From assembly GCA_026168455.1 (NCBI GenBank), contig CM047426.1:41091313-41155312 (forward strand): a stretch of 64,000 bases of DNA, read 5' to 3'. This DNA is from Theocolax elegans (taxonomy: Eukaryota; Arthropoda; Insecta; Hymenoptera; Cerocephalidae). The position numbers and the translations under genes are program-made. Below the pieces are notes generated by a model. It was not told the DNA's origin and ran no database searches. It was given only the letters and a program-made list of their open reading frames with translations. Of this stretch, positions 22,561 through 33,658 are shown one piece after another (the first letter of the stretch is position 1; each line of letters starts with the position of its first letter).

Positions 22561-23253
22561 TCAATGCATTGCTTCAGGAGGACATACATATCGAGTAGAT
22601 AAGTATTGATCAATTTCATCGTAATTAAATACATTCTTATGTGATGAATCATTATTATTAAAATTATTTAAATCATTAGTATCACTTTTAAATCTGACTA
22701 AAGTACAATCAGGCCCTTTATATAAATATTTAAATAAATACTTTATTGATTTAATTGTGCTGCATATTTCAACATTAATATGACAATTGAATTTCAATAG
22801 TAAGTAAGGATTATAAGGAACTACATATTGATTAGTTGCTATTCTGTTAGAAGAATATTTAATTGCCCTCCCATTGTTACGACGACGATGTAAAGGATAC
22901 CCATTGTAATCATTATAATTAGTGTTATTATTATAAGATTTAGGAAAATTTTTAGTACATTTTATTTTAATTTCGTCCATACAGGGTGAATTTAAATTTT
23001 GTTTTCCATGTGGTCCATGGATCTTGTGCTGCTTTACAAGCTCAGATAATTTTGGATTAACATTCTTATCTGGTATTTCAGCACTTATACTATCTACTTG
23101 ATCTGAATTGTAAAATTTATCATTATCAACAAGATATAACAATAAATGCATATGAGGTAATCCATGTTTTTGAAACTCAATTACATAAATGTATGCTGCG
23201 ACTTTTCCAAAAATGTTTTCCTTTAATAATTCTTCTAAAAATGATTTTATTTT
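22561..23253 (-). pseudogene. Helitron Rep endonuclease (HUH) region
   Basis: Encodes EFQKHGLPHMHLLLYL, whose HMH is the HUH metal-binding motif, and KYLFKYLYKG, whose two tyrosines four residues apart correspond to the nicking tyrosines. An in-frame TGA just upstream (near 23254) separates it from the N-terminal part; the frame is otherwise the same. A further frame at 22345-22545 links it to the helicase. Confidence 0.88.
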
Positions 23254-23725
23254 TCAATTGAAAACTCGAGCCATAAGATCAAGTCGATCTAAAGTAGTTT
23301 CATTGAACTGTAAATTTTCGACTATTTCCGACCATTTTGGATTGCACGATTTAGTAATAAATAAGTCGAGTTTACCACACGTTTGAACTAGAGTCATTGC
23401 ATCCATATAATTTTGTTGCAAAGCACGAGGACCGCCAATAAAAGTAGAGGGTAAAATAACCATTTTACCAACAGTTGTATTTTTATCTAATGCTTTATTA
23501 TGTACATAATCCATTAACCCACGATACATTTCTGTTCTTAAGGATGATTGCTGTTTACGAATGTAAAACAAACGAGTACCCTCTACTTTACACCATGCAT
23601 CAACACAAAACTGTAGACTTACTTTACCTAATTGTAAACAAGGATTAAAATTGTTTCGAATACTAAATTTGTAAGAATAATATTCTAAAGCAGTAACTAT
23701 GTTTTTTTATGTTATTACTGACACA
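23254..23725 (-). pseudogene. Helitron N-terminal (Helitron-like N) region
   Basis: Minus-strand reading gives FNPCLQLGKVSLQFCVDAWCKVEGTR and YRGLMDYV, matching the family pattern for the region before Rep. Coding similarity fades at about 23725. Neither terminal structure (5' TC, 3' hairpin plus CTRR) could be located with confidence. Confidence 0.8.
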
Positions 23726-24282
23726 AATTAGTAAAAAATAAAAATGTATACTGTAACAATAATTATTATAATATAATTAAGCAAAAAATATAATATAATT
23801 ATCATGTATTAAAAAAAATTGTTTGACGATGTATAATTACAAAAATAATACATTATTACAATAATTATTATACATTATTATTATTATGTATACATTATTA
23901 CTGTAATGTACACTGTACAAAAATAGTTATAATTTCATAATGAAAATCGCATTAATTAAGGATATATTCTACCGAGAGATTAATTAATTTTATTCGACCG
24001 AGGGAGCGTTCGCGACCGAGGAATGGTAGCTAGTCTAATAAAAAATTTAATATAAAAAATCAGTTCAAATATTTATCCCTTATTTAAGTTAATTTAAGAA
24101 TTATGGTAAACTTACTTGTAAAAACTTATTTCAAAATCTTTGTCATCTTGCTGCACTTTACAGTTCGGTACACAACATTTTTTTGGCATTATTAATAAAA
24201 AAATACAATAACTTAACCATTTATATAGGTTATTTGGACCCTGCTTTGTTATGGTCGGTTAGCACGTTTACGGTATGCAAGA
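23726..24282. other. AT-rich interval
   Basis: Long runs of A/T with local short repeats (attattatacattatt near 23860-23900); no gene, RNA or transposon end that I recognise. Confidence 0.6.
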
Positions 24283-24400
24283 ATAACCAATCGCGTGCTG
24301 CTAGAGAGAGAAAGGTTGTAGCCCGTAACACCTCTCTCTTTCTACAAGCTCATCTACACTTTGAGCCAATAGAAAGCTGCCTATAGTAGTATATGCTCTA
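24283..24400 (-). repeat. Repeat R4, right inverted copy
   Basis: Reverse complement of 16551-16665 with moderate divergence, including the CCAAT motifs (aaccaatcgcgtgctg, gccaatagaaagc). The two copies bracket the TRIM, P-like, satellite and Helitron block. Confidence 0.55.
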
Positions 24401-24935
24401 AAGCTAATACGTCACAGCCAATAGGTTAAGCAACCGATCATTCGCAGATCGGTTGGCGATCGCGCGGCTAATTATGACTTTTTAATTGTTATTTTAGTGT
24501 TGACCTTGGGGGTAGTTGACGGTACGACGCCCCCTCGATTGTTATTGTATTATTGTTATTAATTATTTATTTATTTAATAAATTGACTCGGCGAGATTGT
24601 CTATCTCGTCGACTAATTAAGATATCAAGCTTGTTGGTTAGTCCATCCGATCATTGTCCTTCCCGATGAATACCGCCCTCTCCGGCCTATACTCTGCTCG
24701 GCTAATCTTGGGTAAAAGTCCCAACACAGTAACTCAAAGCCAAAAAATCGTTGGGTATCATTACCTTGGTTGGTAAGTTGGGACAAATTGGGACTAACCG
24801 GTGCCTTATATTCCCCAGAACCCACCTCGTTACAGCAGTATATACCGTCTTAATAATTATTGAATTAATTGAATTAATTGCACATATGTCTACCATCTTT
24901 GCAACTTGAAAATATTTTTTCGTCTATGAAAATCG
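24401..24935. other. GC-richer interval, possibly a solo LTR relic
   Basis: Contains gttgaccttgggggtag and ends near cacctcgttacag, which faintly resemble Gypsy polypurine-tract and LTR-end sequences. The two ends do not form matching LTR tips, so I leave it unassigned. Confidence 0.25.
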
Positions 24936-24939
24936 TTTT

Positions 24940-25250
24940 TTGCTACTGCTTTTTTGTTCTTTCTAAATTAGCCCTTGCGTAAACTAATCTTGCTTTGCAA
25001 TCTGCTTGACGTATCTCAGTTTTCTTTGTAGCTTTGTAAAACTTGATGTTACTACATTTCTTAAGGTTTTTTCTGATAGTTTGCTCATGAACGTTTAAAT
25101 CCATCACTCTTGGAAATCATTTCACTGCCTGAATGGATTTCGTTACATAAAATTAACAACATTTGCTAGGTCTGCATCACTCATATTATATTTTCCATGA
25201 TTTTGTCGTCGTCGGAGATCTTTTACGCGTTTGTTTTAATTTGCCTGAGC
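24940..25250 (-). pseudogene. Possible Tc1/mariner-type transposase N-terminal relic
   Basis: In broken minus-strand frames I read DLNVHEQTIRKNLKKC, KFYKATKKTEIRQADCKARLVYARANL. This resembles the helix-turn-helix half and following linker of a mariner/Tc1 transposase. No catalytic motif is visible and there are several stops. Assignment is weak. Confidence 0.4.
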
Positions 25251-25960
25251 AAATCGCCTGGTTCATTTAATGACGCACTTAATTGTGCAGTTAAAAAAAT
25301 TAGCAATTTGTTATGCTGTTAGTCGTCGACGAGTCCAGGAATCCCTCATGTGTAACAGATTGTCTTGCGTTGGTCGAAACGGCATTTCAATAAGAAATAA
25401 TGCACTAAAATGTAAAATGCACTTTTTGATAACACACGTGATTTACAAGGGCGCAAAATATGTTGTAGTATTTTAATGAACTTGCTTACACTATATTATA
25501 TAATTTAAAATATTTTTAAAATGACATGATGAGTTTATAGGCTTCTAGCTAACAGTCTAATAGTTCGTACGCTACACGACTGAGATACAATACGACATCT
25601 GTAGTATTATTTATTTCGTAAAGAAACACAACACACATCGTCTGTATTATCGAGAAAAAACAAAATAGTATACACTTAACCGAGCGCGAAATGTATTATA
25701 TAGGCGTTAGCACGGGTTTACCGATGTCAACAGTACGATCTTCCTGTCGTTCGGAGTTGCTGATGGCGCATATTTCACACGACCACAACATTCTGAACGA
25801 CGTGGTCGCAATTTAATTTACGCTGCCTTACGTTACGAAAACGTTCTGATACTAGCTGTTTATTTTGTTTGTTTAATCGCTGTTCTCCGTGTAAAAAGTA
25901 TTTTCGAACGCATAATTTTTGCCTCAAATCAATAGAACTGTGCGAGTTCTTTGAAGATTA
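25251..25960. other. Interval upstream of a possible host exon
   Basis: Includes short non-coding repeats and, at 25690-25960, a stretch with mixed composition and several CpGs that could be a promoter or 5' UTR for the frame at 25970. No TATA box or initiator could be assigned with confidence. Confidence 0.3.
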
Positions 25961-25969
25961 TACATCAAG

Positions 25970-26203
25970 ATGAATCCAATACAAAGAGTTGTGGCACAGG
26001 ATGTGCATGAGCGAGTGTTTCTACATGACTTACTGCATCCACTACATCTAGATATTTATATGCGTGCTCAAGTATTTGATAATATAATTCTCACTGTCAA
26101 AGAAGAATTTCCTGAATCTGCAAAAGAGTACGATGGTAACTATTCAGATAATTATTTTATAAAAAAAACACGTGAACATACATACACATACACAAACACA
26201 TAA
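25970..26203 (+). CDS. Possible first exon of an unknown protein
   Basis: The ATG in the context tcaagATGAATCC opens a frame whose first 55 codons look protein-like (QDVHERVFLHDLLHPLHLDIYM, FDNIILTVKEEFP). A potential splice donor GATG|GTAACT falls at about 26135, and beyond it the frame decays into low-complexity HTYTYTNT. I do not recognise the family, and no second exon could be found nearby before repeat R1 begins. It could also be a transposon remnant. Confidence 0.35.
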   Translation: MNPIQRVVAQDVHERVFLHDLLHPLHLDIYMRAQVFDNIILTVKEEFPESAKEYDGNYSDNYFIKKTREHTYTYTNT

Positions 26204-26478
26204 ATATGTACATTGTTGAATTACAGCTAATAGAACAGCCAATAGAATTGCAAATATATACGGCAATCTCATAAAGACATACGTTATGATAAAGAGAAAA
26301 ATAATAAATGGCGAATGACACTATGATATACATTGACAGAAAAGAGACGAGAGATATACGATGCTCTGTCATTTTTAAGATATCTCATCAGACACCGAAG
26401 TGCACCTCCAAATCCACATTTGCTACCATAAAGATACTTACCTATTTATCGTTCAATCATTTTCTTGTATCATGAATA

Positions 26479-27390
26479 GCTGACTATTTTATATACAATG
26501 GTCAAGATAACTGATCCATATTGGTGATTTTTCTGTTAGCACATGTTTGCTATATTACAGTTACATGCATTTCCAATAAGTAATAATTAGTAATTATCGT
26601 TATATAATTTGGTTTTGTGGTAATTAAATAAAATTTAATAAAAGCAAAAATTACAATAATCAATAAGTTTTGAAGTACTCGAGTGTGTTCATTCACATGG
26701 AATTTAATTTATTATCACTCTTTATATAATGAAGTTTACAAGATTTTGGTTGATCACTCACACGTAACTTTCGACTGGCCCATTCTGGACATATCAACGT
26801 AAACTTCACTTCCTACAGATAAACAAAACCATACAATTTAAGCAAATTTTTATATAACAAGGTTCGGTCCTTACATCAGTTTTATCTACATCTTTATAAA
26901 TTGTGATAAAAGCTATTTATGTTATTATGTATTCTTTTACACCTATTTCAAATCTGAGTTTACAACAGTGACACAGCGTATCCCTAACACAAAATCTCAC
27001 GTGACATCTCACGTGAGATTTTGTAATAGGGATCCATAGTCATTTCAAATTTTACACAAACAACCTGGATAATCTGATCATATCCAAAAGGTAAAATATT
27101 TCCTCATAAATTATTCTTATATCATTTATAGATAAATAAACTTATACCTTGAATTTTTCTGCTATAGAAAATGAAAAGACATGAAAATCAGGTTGAATAT
27201 GATGGAGCCAGCTGACGTTACAGAGAAGCTCACTACAGTTTTATATTATTATTAGAAAATTATAATCTATGTAGAAAAAAGCAAGTTGATTTATCACATG
27301 AAACCTCTGCGTGGTGAAAGCGATACAAGAATATTACATTGGTTTATATATGAAGTTACAGTGCGGTATTTGCAACTTGTTAGCCAATTT
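26479..27390 (-). repeat. Dispersed repeat R1, copy 2
   Basis: Reverse complement of the pieces of copy 1: for example tcacttcctacagataaacaaaacc matches ggtttgtttacctgtaggaagtga at 10630, and accacgcagaggtttcatgtga occurs at both ends. It is interrupted only by a 54-bp palindrome at the place where copy 1 holds a 1.4 kb TIR element. Confidence 0.65.
26980..27033. repeat. 54-bp palindrome within R1 copy 2
   Basis: ATCCCTAACACAAAATCTCAC...GTGAGATTTTGTAATAGGGAT with near-perfect dyad symmetry. Its tips and the CTCACGTGAG blocks resemble the ends of the 9001-10411 element (ccctact...ctcaggtgag), so it may be an extreme internal-deletion derivative of that element. Confidence 0.6.
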
Positions 27391-27572
27391 AAATCCTTTC
27401 AAGTAAAATACATAATTTTTTTTAAATTTTAAATTTAATTATTAATTCTTCAATATTCAACCATTCTTAGACTATGTGTGCAAAAATGTATCAATTTAAT
27501 TATATAATAAATTAAAAGTAACTCAAGTTTGCAGAAAAGTTTTTCTCATTGATATTAACAAAAAAAGTAAAA

Positions 27573-27650
27573 ATCTGAAGGACTAGTTAGCTGTATATAA
27601 TGGCTCTCGCTCCTATACTTGCGTGAGGCTCTATCGAGCCTTTTGATATT
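27573..27650 (+). repeat. R2 terminal segment, third copy
   Basis: Reads ctgaaggactagttagctg...ggctctcgctcctatacttgcg followed by the hairpin aggctc-tat-cgagcct. The hairpin is the same as in R2 except that a G-C pair became T-A. The rest of R2 is absent here. Confidence 0.6.
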
Positions 27651-27897
27651 AACAAATACAAGTGTAAAAAACTTTATTAAATTTTATTTCTATTTTTAAA
27701 TTTAAATAGCAGTCAGTGACTAAATCAATTTGAAAACTTTTCTCACTTCTTTGAGTTTTATTTAGTTACATCAAGAACTATGATGTAGCTTGTTTGTCGT
27801 TTCGTATTTGAATATCTAACCTATAACATAATGTACCAGTTCCATTTCCAGATTCTTAAAAACCCCGCAATCGTATATATGCACGTCGGGTGTAAGT

Positions 27898-28446
27898 AAT
27901 TAGTAAATCATAATGAACTGCCGAACCCTAGTAAAAAATGCCGGGTGAGACGTCATACCAAAATCTTATGTGACTTTTTAATTGGAACGCTGCTTAAAAA
28001 TCCCAAATAATAAGGAATGGATTTGTCAGTATGGTGAGTCACTTTTTAACGCTTTAAAACCTTAAATATCGACCTTACCTGGGGGAATGTTATCATTTAA
28101 AAAGTGACTCATTATGCTGGCAATATCATTTCTTACTATTTAGGTAGTTTATGCAGCGTTCGAAATAAAAATGACATGAGCTGTTGGGATGAGATCTGAC
28201 GTACATTTTTACTAGGGAAACCCTTAAAAAACGGTGAGTCATTTTTTAAGTGATAACATCCCCCCCAGGTAAGATCAATAATTAAGGTTTTAAGCGTTAA
28301 AAAGTGACTCACCATACTGACAAATTAATTTCTTATTAGTTGAGATTTTTAAGCAGGGTTCCAATTAAAAAGTCATAGGAGATTTTGGGGTAAAATCTAA
28401 CCATGCATTTTTACTAGGGTTCGGTAGTTCATTCTGATTTACTATA
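27898..28446. mobile_element. Foldback MITE with ACCCTAGTAAAAATG tips
   Basis: Inverted arms of about 200 bp (27898-28105 and 28225-28446) share gaaccctagtaaaaa, gtgactttttaattgga, gtcagtatggtgagtcac and ttacctggggg. The actagggaaaccc motif recurs internally near 28211, so one arm may itself be nested. No coding capacity. 28447-28800 is AT-rich without features. Confidence 0.7.
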
Positions 28447-28800
28447 ACTATGTACGTTATGAATGCAAAATTACGTTTTAATATTAAACTCTTTAACGAT
28501 GTACGGCTTCATGATAATCATTAAAACTTATTTCATTTCGAATTATGACATAGTATTCATAAGTAAATACTTCGTGCAAGTATGATTTTATTTAAAAACA
28601 ATAAAAAGAGAGAAATTTCGTTTATATTACATTTAAAGAATTTAATTTTGCACAAATGAATATTATTATAAATATTGTTTTTTATTGTTGTAAGACATGA
28701 CAGGGCTAAAATTTATAAAATGAATTTTGTGTAGTATAGTTTTCTGAAAGGATCTGTTACTTTTCAACAGAAATACTTGTCGATTCTTTTTTATTTCAGT

Positions 28801-29110
28801 ACTTACCCGAGTGAAAATGTAAAATATATATAAATGTACGGAAGTGTGCAAAAGTGTATATAATTGTATATTTTTGTGATAATTGGTCACGATCTTTTAA
28901 CACCATTACACATTTATTTACACTTGTGTACACTTTAAAAAAGACATTTTTTTAATATAGCCACATAAATTTACAAAAATGGACAGTTATACACACTTAT
29001 ACACACTTACGAAATAAAAGTGTATTTTTCATTTGATATACGAATATATACTAAAATATACTTTTATATACATTTATACACACTTTCTTGATTAATCTTT
29101 TTATTTATTG
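28801..29110. repeat. MITE-like repeat with acccgagtg tip and (tataca) motifs
   Basis: The segment starting acccgagtgaaaatg is similar, in reverse orientation, to 35380-35520, which ends ccactcgggt. Both contain gtgtatataaatgtac and gataattgg/ccaattatt. Internal motifs of tacacacttatacac type make much of it low complexity. Confidence 0.45.
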
Positions 29111-29454
29111 TTAATTAGTTATACATAAACAAATACAAAAAACTGAATTTTTCAGGAAAAAAATCATTTTTTGTTTGTTTGTTATCCAATTTTCAAGAAA
29201 ATTGGTATACGGGGATTTTTTGAGTGGCTGGAAAGGACTATGAGCTTAGAAAATTGAAATTTTCATTTCTAAGATGGCTGACTCAATATGACGAACAAAA
29301 ATAGCAAAATAATTTGACATAATGCGAATAAATTGTTATTTATGCATTAAGGGAGTAAAGTAATTCATCGAAGGGAATAACTGCATTTTACTCCCGACGT
29401 GCATATACAATTTTATCATTTATTTTTGTATTTCTAATCAGTTATCCCTACTAG

Positions 29455-29615
29455 CACACAACGTTGTAGCAACGTTGTGGCAACGTTGTTGTAAAAGTTG
29501 TTGAAACGTTGGAACAACGTTGCTACAACGTAGGATATGTCCGCTAAGATTTATGTAAGTTGCCGCGATAGGTGGAAATAACGTTGTAACAACGTTTGAG
29601 CAACGTTGAAAATGC
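29455..29615. repeat. Cluster of palindromic CAACGTTG octamers
   Basis: At least six full or near copies of CAACGTTG in 160 bp, spaced by about 11 bp in the first group (aacgttgtagcaacgttgtggcaacg) and again near 29580-29610. A 50-bp gap without copies separates the groups. Confidence 0.7.
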
Positions 29616-29726
29616 CTTTGAAAAATGTATTTCATACGAAAATTTAAAAAATGTCCTGGGCAAGCGAAAAAATACATTTTTAAATGCACAAAATTTTAAC
29701 TAATAAAAAAAAATAAAAAAACATTT

Positions 29727-29815
29727 TCAACCCGCGAGAATTGAACCTCGGATCTTTAGATCCGGAGGCTTACTCTCTACCACCCGAGTAGAAATTCTAG
29801 CCAGGCCACCTGAAT
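29727..29815 (-). tRNA. tRNA-like sequence, probably a pseudogene or SINE head
   Basis: Minus strand reads ggtggtagagagtaagcc (A-box-like), a perfect anticodon-type stem CGGAT/ATCCG with a 6-base loop, and a T-arm CGAGGTTCAATTCTCG with B-box GGTTCAATTCT. T-runs follow at about 29718-29705. The acceptor stem does not pair, so a working tRNA is unlikely. A shorter tRNA-derived element is more plausible. Confidence 0.5.
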
Positions 29816-30305
29816 TAGAAAACAGGGCCTGAAAAGGCCGCCTGTTAAGGGCCGGGATTCGAGTGTAATGGAATTTAAGTCAGGGCCTAATTTTATTAGT
29901 TCGGATGTGACGTTATAGTAAAAGTCAATTTTGTTAGTTCGAATGTGAGGTTAGTAATAGTATCTACAAATTATATAGTATTGTCTATAAATTTTCAGGT
30001 TAGAATTTTATCAAGAGTTTTTTTATAAATATAAAATGAGTAAAAAAATTGATTATGCTCAGAAGCTTAATTTACTAAGAGTTCGAAGGTATCGATTGAA
30101 AAGGAAAATATAATATATAAATAGTGAAAGTTTAAAAAAACACTTTAATAATATAAAAGTTTATGCAGTATTATATTGCTTTAAATATGTGAAAAGATTT
30201 AATTTTGTATTGTATAAAAAAAGTGCAAATTTATTAATATTATATTATATTAAGATTGTTGTAATTATTTGGAAAGTATATTAAACCATATATTTTCACA
30301 TATAT

Positions 30306-30382
<77 letters not shown>

Positions 30383-30535
30383 GCGCGCGCGCATGTATGC
30401 ACGCCTAATTAACCTTATATTTTTAACTTTATATTAGTATCCTTTAGTTATATTAATATCGTCCACATAGTTGAAATTGTAGATTAGGTATTATATCGAT
30501 CATTGATGAACACACTGTATTGTTTACATTACATT
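29816..30535. other. Interval with (CA)n microsatellite
   Basis: AT-rich with one long (CA)n/(CG)n run at 30307-30391. Nothing else recognised. Confidence 0.7.
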
Positions 30536-30580
30536 GCAACGTTTCAATGGAAATTCTCCATCCTCTTCTGGTATTACCTT
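30536..30580 (-). ncRNA. Degenerate PLE hammerhead motif
   Basis: Minus strand has the same layout as the motif at 8641 (GAGGATGGAGAATTTCCATTGAAAC), but the core CTGATGAG has become CAGAAGAG, which should abolish activity. It marks a small PLE end fragment. Confidence 0.55.
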
Positions 30581-30861
30581 TATTACACATATTCTACATT
30601 AGATTATAATAACAAGATTGAATATATATATATATTATAATTATTACATTGGTAACTTACTACACGTCAATATTCATTAAAAATTATGAAAATTCTTTCG
30701 TAGTATCTCTGAATCGTTGCACTATGAATTAAAGACAAAGTATAATAAATACATATTCTCGAAGATAAGTATTGCACAGAAGTTAAGGTTATACAGCCAA
30801 CATTTACCTCTCCTTTATGTGATTTACACATTATTATAAATATTGTTTTCTCTTTTTATTA

Positions 30862-31003
30862 TCGATGTCTCTATAAATGTTGACGGCGACAATATACTTA
30901 TGCCTTTCCAAATAGCAGACGATCTACAGTATGATTGCATACTGGGGATCGATTTTAAGCGCAAAGTCAACATGAGGATAAATTATGAAAAGGATACATG
31001 ATG
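30862..31003 (+). pseudogene. TE-B protease fragment
   Basis: Reads INVDGDNILMPFQIAD...YDCILGIDF, the C-terminal half of a Gypsy aspartic protease (the ILGxDF end). The DTG active site and all of gag are missing; the element appears 5'-truncated near 30845. A TGA stops the frame shortly before RT. Confidence 0.7.
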
Positions 31004-31118
31004 GACTTCTAAGGGCATTACGCATCATTTTTATCCTCATGGCGAATATCCAAGCTACATACCAGCCCTAGCAAGCATCGGAAGACTCAAAAGAGCTACC
31101 CCTTCACAAGAAAAAATT

Positions 31119-32131
31119 TTGCAGCAGCTTTTAGATGAAATGATTCCCGCAGCCCCCGCGACATTAGGTACCACGAACCTAACGGTCCATAGAATTGATA
31201 CGCAAGGAGCAGAGCCCATTAGGCAAAGGAACCGCCGGTACTCGCCTAAAATGCTACAAGCAGGCTATGCGGAGGTCGATAGAATGCTACGTGAAGGCAT
31301 CGTCGAACCTTCCGATAGTCCATGGTGCAGCTGCCCCGTTATTGTCTCTATAGGCAAGTCAATGCAGTTACTAAGAAAATAGCTTATCCCATGCGAAACA
31401 TGGACGATATATTAGATCAGCTACGAGAAAGCCGTTACATAAGCAAGCTAGACTTGTCCCAAGCTTACCATCAAGTCCCCCTAGCCCCCGAAAGCCGAGA
31501 AATAACAGCCTTTGCCTTCCCAGGAAAGGGTTTATTTCAATTCACCCGCGTACCCTACGGTCTAGCAAACGCACCAGCCATGTTCCAGAAAATAATTGAC
31601 AATTTAATAAAGCCAGAGTGGGAACCGAATGTGTTCGCTTATTTAGATGATATAATCATCACAGCCAAAACCTTTGAGGAACACATTCGGTGGCTCAAAA
31701 TAGTATTAGCAGCCCTTAAGAAAGCCAATTTGCAGCTAAACTGCGAAAAATCTGAATTTTGTTGCGCGGAGGTTACATACCTAAGTTATAAAGTTAACCA
31801 GGATGGCCTAAAAACAAATAATGACAAAATAAAGCCAATATTGGAATACCCAGCCCCCACTAATTTGAAGCAGCTACGGAGATTTACCGGATTAATCAAT
31901 AAATTAGCAGACTACCGAGCACCCTTGAATCATCTTACAAGGAAAGATGTCAGATGGCACTGGCACAAAGAGCAGCAAGAAGCGTTCGATAAGATAAAAT
32001 TTGCCCTTACCCAAGCCCCCGTTTTAGCCCGAACCGATTTTTCCCTCACATTTTCCCTCCAAACTGATGCCAGCGATTACGCAATAGCCGGAGTTCTCAC
32101 ACAAGAGATAAACGAGCAGAACCCTAAGTAA
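31119..32131 (+). pseudogene. TE-B reverse transcriptase and RNase H start
   Basis: Two overlapping frames joined by a frameshift near 31330-31380 contain VEPSDSPW, VNAVTKKIAYPMRNMDDIL, SKLDLSQAYHQVPL, the catalytic AYLDDIII, and RNase H LQTDASDYAIAGVL. The frame stops at 32131 inside RNase H. The sequence is close in style to the TE-A RT (shared TFEEH.RWLK and NYPAP.NLKQLRRF patterns), so both belong to one Gypsy branch. Confidence 0.9.
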
Positions 32132-32168
32132 AACTGATCGAAACTACACCGTCACGGAAAAGGAGTGC

Positions 32169-32717
32169 TTGGCCGTGTTATGGTGTGTAGACCGACTCAA
32201 GGGTTATTTGCAAGGGGAAGAGTTCACGGTAGTAACGGATCACCACAGTCTTCTCTGGTTGCATAACATTAAACATCCAACAGGGAGATTGGCCTGTTGG
32301 AATCCCATCCTCCAAAATTATAATATAAAATTTGTGCACCGCAAACGAGCGTTACACCAAGTGCCGTATGCATTATCTCGAGCATACGAGAACACCGAAG
32401 CAGCAGCAGCCATATCAATAGACAGCAGCGATCCCTGGTATCAAACAAAATTAATTGCAGTAGCCAAATTTCCCAGTAAATACCCCTACCTAAGAATAGA
32501 GAATAATCTATTATACGCCCACCGTCCCAATCCCTTAGTAGATCCCCTTGTACCCGTTCTCGATGCCTGGAAGCTGATTTTACCCCAAAACGACCGACCA
32601 AGAGCCCTATATGATGTCCACTATACGCCGCAAGCAGGCCATCTAGGAAATGACAAGACATATGCTAGATTGGCTACATATTATTACTGGCCAGGAATAT
32701 ATATGGATACATGCTAA
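32169..32717 (+). pseudogene. TE-B RNase H end and integrase zinc domain
   Basis: Begins with LAVLWCVDRLKGYLQG and VVTDHHSLLWL of RNase H, then the spacer, then HYTPQAGHLGNDKTYARLATYYYWPG, the H-H half of the integrase HHCC domain. An in-frame TAA at 32715-32717 and a TAG near 32739 cut the two cysteines from it. Confidence 0.85.
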
Positions 32718-33266
32718 TATGTTAAAGCTTGCCAATAGTGCCAAGCTCATAAAAGCAGCCAACAAGCTCCCGCCGGTCTTATGGAAGGCAGGAACATCAG
32801 TGCACCCTGGACAGTAGTCGCAGCAGATATTATGGGCCCGAAGCCACCATCGAAACAAGGCTTCAAATACATTATTGTATTTGAAGACCTATTCACGAGA
32901 TACGCAGAGATGAAGGCATTAAGAAGAGCTGATGCAAAGAGCGTATTACAAGCTTTCGACCAGCTCGTAATAAATAGATGGGGATGTCCCAAATACCTGA
33001 TCACCGATAACGGAACAGAATTCGGTAATCGGATGGTCACAGAGAAGCTAGCATATTACGGGATTACGCAGTCTACAATCCCTCCATTTTTCGCGCAAGC
33101 CAACCCTGTGGAAAGGGTAAACAGAAATATAAAGCCAATGATCAACAGCTATTTAGCTGACGATCATAGAAATTGCGACACACATCTAGGCGAATTTTGT
33201 TTTGCACTAAACACTTGTCGTGCACTCCTCCACCAAATATTCGTCAGCATTCCTGGATTTTGGTAG
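32718..33266 (+). pseudogene. TE-B integrase catalytic core
   Basis: Same frame as the preceding segment after two stops. Catalytic residues: D in VVAADIMGP, D in LITDNGTEF, E in NPVERVNRN. The D-D-35-E fold is complete, but the C-terminal end shifts frame at about 33220. Confidence 0.88.
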
Positions 33267-33658
33267 GAACACTATTCCCATAGCTCTGATCAAAAAGCAC
33301 ATTGAATCCCCAACCCAAATTCCCGCCCCAGATACGCAGCAATGGATAGAGCGACTGCATAGATTGCCAGCAATCTACGACCTAGTAAATAGGCATACCG
33401 AAAGGTCGTAGAGACATACAGTACCAATTAGGAGATTTAGTTTGTCGCCGCAATCGTGTGCTATCGTCAGCCGACGATAATTTCGCAGCTAAGCACGCAC
33501 CCAAATATATAGGACCAGCAAAAATATTTCAAATATTCTCCCCTAGCATATATTTAGTGCAGGATGAGAGCAGCAAACGACAAACTAAGGTTCACATTAG
33601 CGTTTTAAAACGGTATGTCTTAAAAGAAAAATATTTTTTAAGTGATTTAATAAGCTAA
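33267..33658 (+). pseudogene. TE-B integrase C-terminal part
   Basis: Frames at 33220-33411 and 33458-33658 read DTQQWIERLHRLPAIYDLV and KYIGPAKIFQIFSPSIYLV, the GPF/Y-like module of Gypsy integrases. The frame ends at 33658 in a short tail. The opposite-strand copy at 36861 keeps a longer tail with an AT-hook, so this copy probably lost its tail. Confidence 0.75.

Noticed and set aside
26378..26400. tctcatcagac as another hammerhead core (CTGATGAGA on minus)
   Set aside because: No GAAA follows at a suitable distance and no stem II can form.
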